This document shows, piece after piece, positions 21,425-23,304 of a stretch of DNA of 23,304 bases. Position 1 is the first letter of the stretch; each line of letters opens with the position of its first letter. Origin of the DNA: Sphingomonadales bacterium UBA6157 (GTDB lineage Bacteria > Pseudomonadota > Alphaproteobacteria > Sphingomonadales > Sphingomonadaceae); assembly GCA_002423025.1 (NCBI GenBank), contig DIUN01000010.1:331-23634 (forward strand), given 5' to 3'. The position numbers and the translations under genes were made by a program. The notes under the pieces are model-generated. The model saw nothing but the letters and a program-made list of their open reading frames with translations, was not told the origin of the DNA and made no database searches.

Positions 21425-23304
21425 ATGCAAAATACCTCGCGCGCCGTCGCTTCGCTCGCCTGCCTCCTTCTTGTCACGCAGACACCGCTCCAGCCGGCAA
21501 TGGCGCAGTCTGCGCCGGCGCAACCGGGCAAGGTGCAAGTGCCGTGGCTTTACAAGGACAGCGACGTCCCGCCCGATCGCGAGTGGAACTTCGGCGAACT
21601 GCCCAACGGCCTGCGCTATGCCACGCGCTCCAACGGGGTGCCGCCGGGGCAGGTCTCGATCCGCATCCGGGTGGATGCCGGCTCGCTGTACGAGACCGAC
21701 TCCGAACGCGGTTATGCGCACTATCTGGAGCACCTGCTATTCCGGCAGTCGAAGTACATCGCCGAAGGTTCGGCGATTTCGACCTTCCAGCGCCTTGGTG
21801 CCTCGTTCGGCAGTGATACCAATGCCGAGACGACGACGACGCAGACGGTCTATAAGCTCGATCTCCCCGACGCGACGCCGACCTCGCTCGACGAGACGTT
21901 CAAGCTGCTTTCGGGCATGGTCACGGCTCCGACGCTGAGCGCATCCAATCTCAAGTCCGACCTGCCCATCGTGCTGGCCGAAATGCGCGAGCGCGGCGGT
22001 GCCGCCAAGCGGGTGCAGGATGCGATGCAGAAGGTGTTTTACGCCGGCCAGCCGCTGGCGGAACGTTCGCCCATCGGCACGATCGAGACATTGCAAGGCG
22101 CGACACCGAAATCAGTCCGCGCCTTTTACGAGCGCTGGTATCGGCCGCAGAACGTCACGGTGATCGTGGCCGGCGATGCCGATCCGGCTGCTCTGGCGGA
22201 ATACGTGAAGAAGTGGTTCGGCGGCTGGAAAGTGCCCGGCAAGCTGGTCAAGGCTCCCAGCTTCGGCGATCCCGTCGCTCCCGCTGGCGCCGATCCGGCT
22301 AACCCGGTGGGGCAGGCGCAAGTGCTTGTCGAACCAGACCTGCCAGCTTCGCTGAATTATGCGATTCTGCGGCCCTGGCGCAAAGTGAACGATACGATCG
22401 TTTATAATCAGGGCCTGATGGTGGATGCAGTTGCGCAAGCGATCATCAACCGCCGGCTGGAATCCAAGGCGCGGATGGGCGGCAGCTACCTGACCGCGCA
22501 AGTCAACCAGAGCGACGTCGCCCGATCGGCTGACGCCACGTTTGTAGCGGTGACTCCCTTGGGTGAAGACTGGAAAGCCGCGATACACGATGTGCGGGCC
22601 GTCATTGCCGACGCGGTGCTGACGCCGCCGACGCAAGAGGAAATCGATCGCGAGGCCGCGGAGCTTGATGTTGCCTTCCAGGTGCCGGTCGAGCAGCGCC
22701 GCCTGTTGCCCGGATCGAAGCTGGCTGACGATCTGGTCAACGCTCTCGATATTCGCGAGACTGTGGCTGCGCCTGACACGGTGCTGAAAATTTTTCGCGA
22801 TTCCAAGCCGCGGTTCACGCCAGCGGGGGTCCTCAAACACACCCAGCAGTTGTTCACTGGCACCGTGACACGCGCTGTGTTCATCGAGCCGAAGGGCGGC
22901 AGTGCGACCGAAGCGAGCGTGCGTCAGGCCTTGATCGATCCGGTGAAGCCCGACGACGAAGTGCGCCTTGCCGGCAAGCCGCTATCGTTCGAGGGCCTGC
23001 CGGCTATCGGTGAGCCGGGCCGGGTCGCGTCAGTGGCTGGAACTGGTCTGCTCAATATCGAGCAGGTCGAATTTGCCAATGGCGTAAAAGTCTTGCTGTG
23101 GCCGGTTCAGGAAGAGCCGGGCCGCGTCATGGTCAAGGTTCGTTTCGGCGGCGGCTATCGCGAGATCAAGCCAGAGGACGCGCCCTATGTGACGCTGGGC
23201 GAGATGGCCTTGGTCGGCTCGGGTCTTGCGACGATGGGCCAGGAGGAACTCGATCGCATCGCCACGGGCCGAAAGATGGGCTTCGATTTCAACGTGAAGG
23301 ATGC
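21425..23304 (+). CDS. M16-family zinc metallopeptidase, exported (gene continues past the right edge)
   Basis: The visible 626 codons begin MQNTSRAVASLACLLLVTQT with a signal peptide cut near AMAQ-SAP (about 27). The M16 inverted zinc motif HYLEH gives H99, E102 and H103, and the third ligand is probably E186 or E189 in LAEMRERGG. The text FGELPNGLRYATRSN and DAGSLYETDSERGYAHYLEH is typical of pitrilysin-type peptidases. The middle R/Y-rich inactive half starts around FYERWYRPQNVTVIVAGDAD (about 231-250), and a second M16 repeat begins near EFANGVKVLLW close to the window edge, so the full protein is probably about 900-1000 residues. It would cleave peptides in the periplasm. No close ribosome-binding site is seen; AAGGAG at 21398-21403 lies 21 bases away. 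Confidence 0.92.
   Translation, partial: MQNTSRAVASLACLLLVTQTPLQPAMAQSAPAQPGKVQVPWLYKDSDVPPDREWNFGELPNGLRYATRSNGVPPGQVSIRIRVDAGSLYETDSERGYAHYLEHLLFRQSKYIAEGSAISTFQRLGASFGSDTNAETTTTQTVYKLDLPDATPTSLDETFKLLSGMVTAPTLSASNLKSDLPIVLAEMRERGGAAKRVQDAMQKVFYAGQPLAERSPIGTIETLQGATPKSVRAFYERWYRPQNVTVIVAGDADPAALAEYVKKWFGGWKVPGKLVKAPSFGDPVAPAGADPANPVGQAQVLVEPDLPASLNYAILRPWRKVNDTIVYNQGLMVDAVAQAIINRRLESKARMGGSYLTAQVNQSDVARSADATFVAVTPLGEDWKAAIHDVRAVIADAVLTPPTQEEIDREAAELDVAFQVPVEQRRLLPGSKLADDLVNALDIRETVAAPDTVLKIFRDSKPRFTPAGVLKHTQQLFTGTVTRAVFIEPKGGSATEASVRQALIDPVKPDDEVRLAGKPLSFEGLPAIGEPGRVASVAGTGLLNIEQVEFANGVKVLLWPVQEEPGRVMVKVRFGGGYREIKPEDAPYVTLGEMALVGSGLATMGQEELDRIATGRKMGFDFNVKD

Noticed and set aside
1..23304. 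CRISPR arrays, tRNA or rRNA genes, transposases, integrases, defence genes
   Set aside because: I looked for regular repeat-spacer patterns, cloverleaf signatures and mobile-element or defence motifs on both strands and saw none that I could support.

Overview
The window looks like part of the chromosome of a high-GC alphaproteobacterium, most likely a sphingomonad (Sphingomonadales). The evidence is an ispH-thrB-rnhA cluster, a tsaB-rimI block next to a MucR/Ros regulator and a Fur-family gene, an ATP12-family chaperone gene beside pccB, and several TonB-dependent receptors. These are family-level recognitions made by eye; no database search was run. I see no rRNA, tRNA, CRISPR array, insertion sequence or phage gene.

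Layout. (1) 1-2587, minus strand: a tightly overlapping gene string reading PaiB-like flavoprotein, HAD phosphatase, two-helix membrane protein, ATP12 chaperone, then the start of pccB, which runs off the left edge. (2) 2685-3815, plus strand: a metallo-beta-lactamase-fold hydrolase with a likely winged-helix tail. (3) 3869-9021, plus strand: a putative metal, probably copper, uptake locus made of a DUF2946 membrane protein, a FecA-like TonB receptor, a YcnI-like DUF1775 protein and a second FecA-like receptor. (4) 9082-13326: a potassium module with kup on the minus strand, divergent from a short kdpD-like kinase gene and kdpE. (5) 13380-14449: two translationally coupled exported proteins, one unrecognised and one of the DUF2846 type. 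(6) 14512-16926, minus strand: ispH, thrB, rnhA, with a strong hairpin separating rnhA from the DUF2846 gene. (7) 16995-21304: an unrecognised lipoprotein gene, then plsC, fur, mucR, rimI, tsaB and an nfu gene, all on the minus strand except the lipoprotein gene. (8) 21425 to the end: an M16 zinc peptidase gene that runs off the right edge.

The most interesting points are as follows. The DUF2946/TonB/DUF1775/TonB cluster suggests a copper acquisition pathway built around FecA-type rather than OprC-type receptors. The KdpD homologue lacks the whole cytoplasmic N-terminal sensor half, is coupled to KdpE, and faces kup rather than kdpFABC. Base composition falls from about 70% to about 60% GC inside thrB near 15240, which marks either an exchanged segment or an assembly join. 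Two stacked hairpins separate mucR from fur. Most of the remaining content is ordinary housekeeping.
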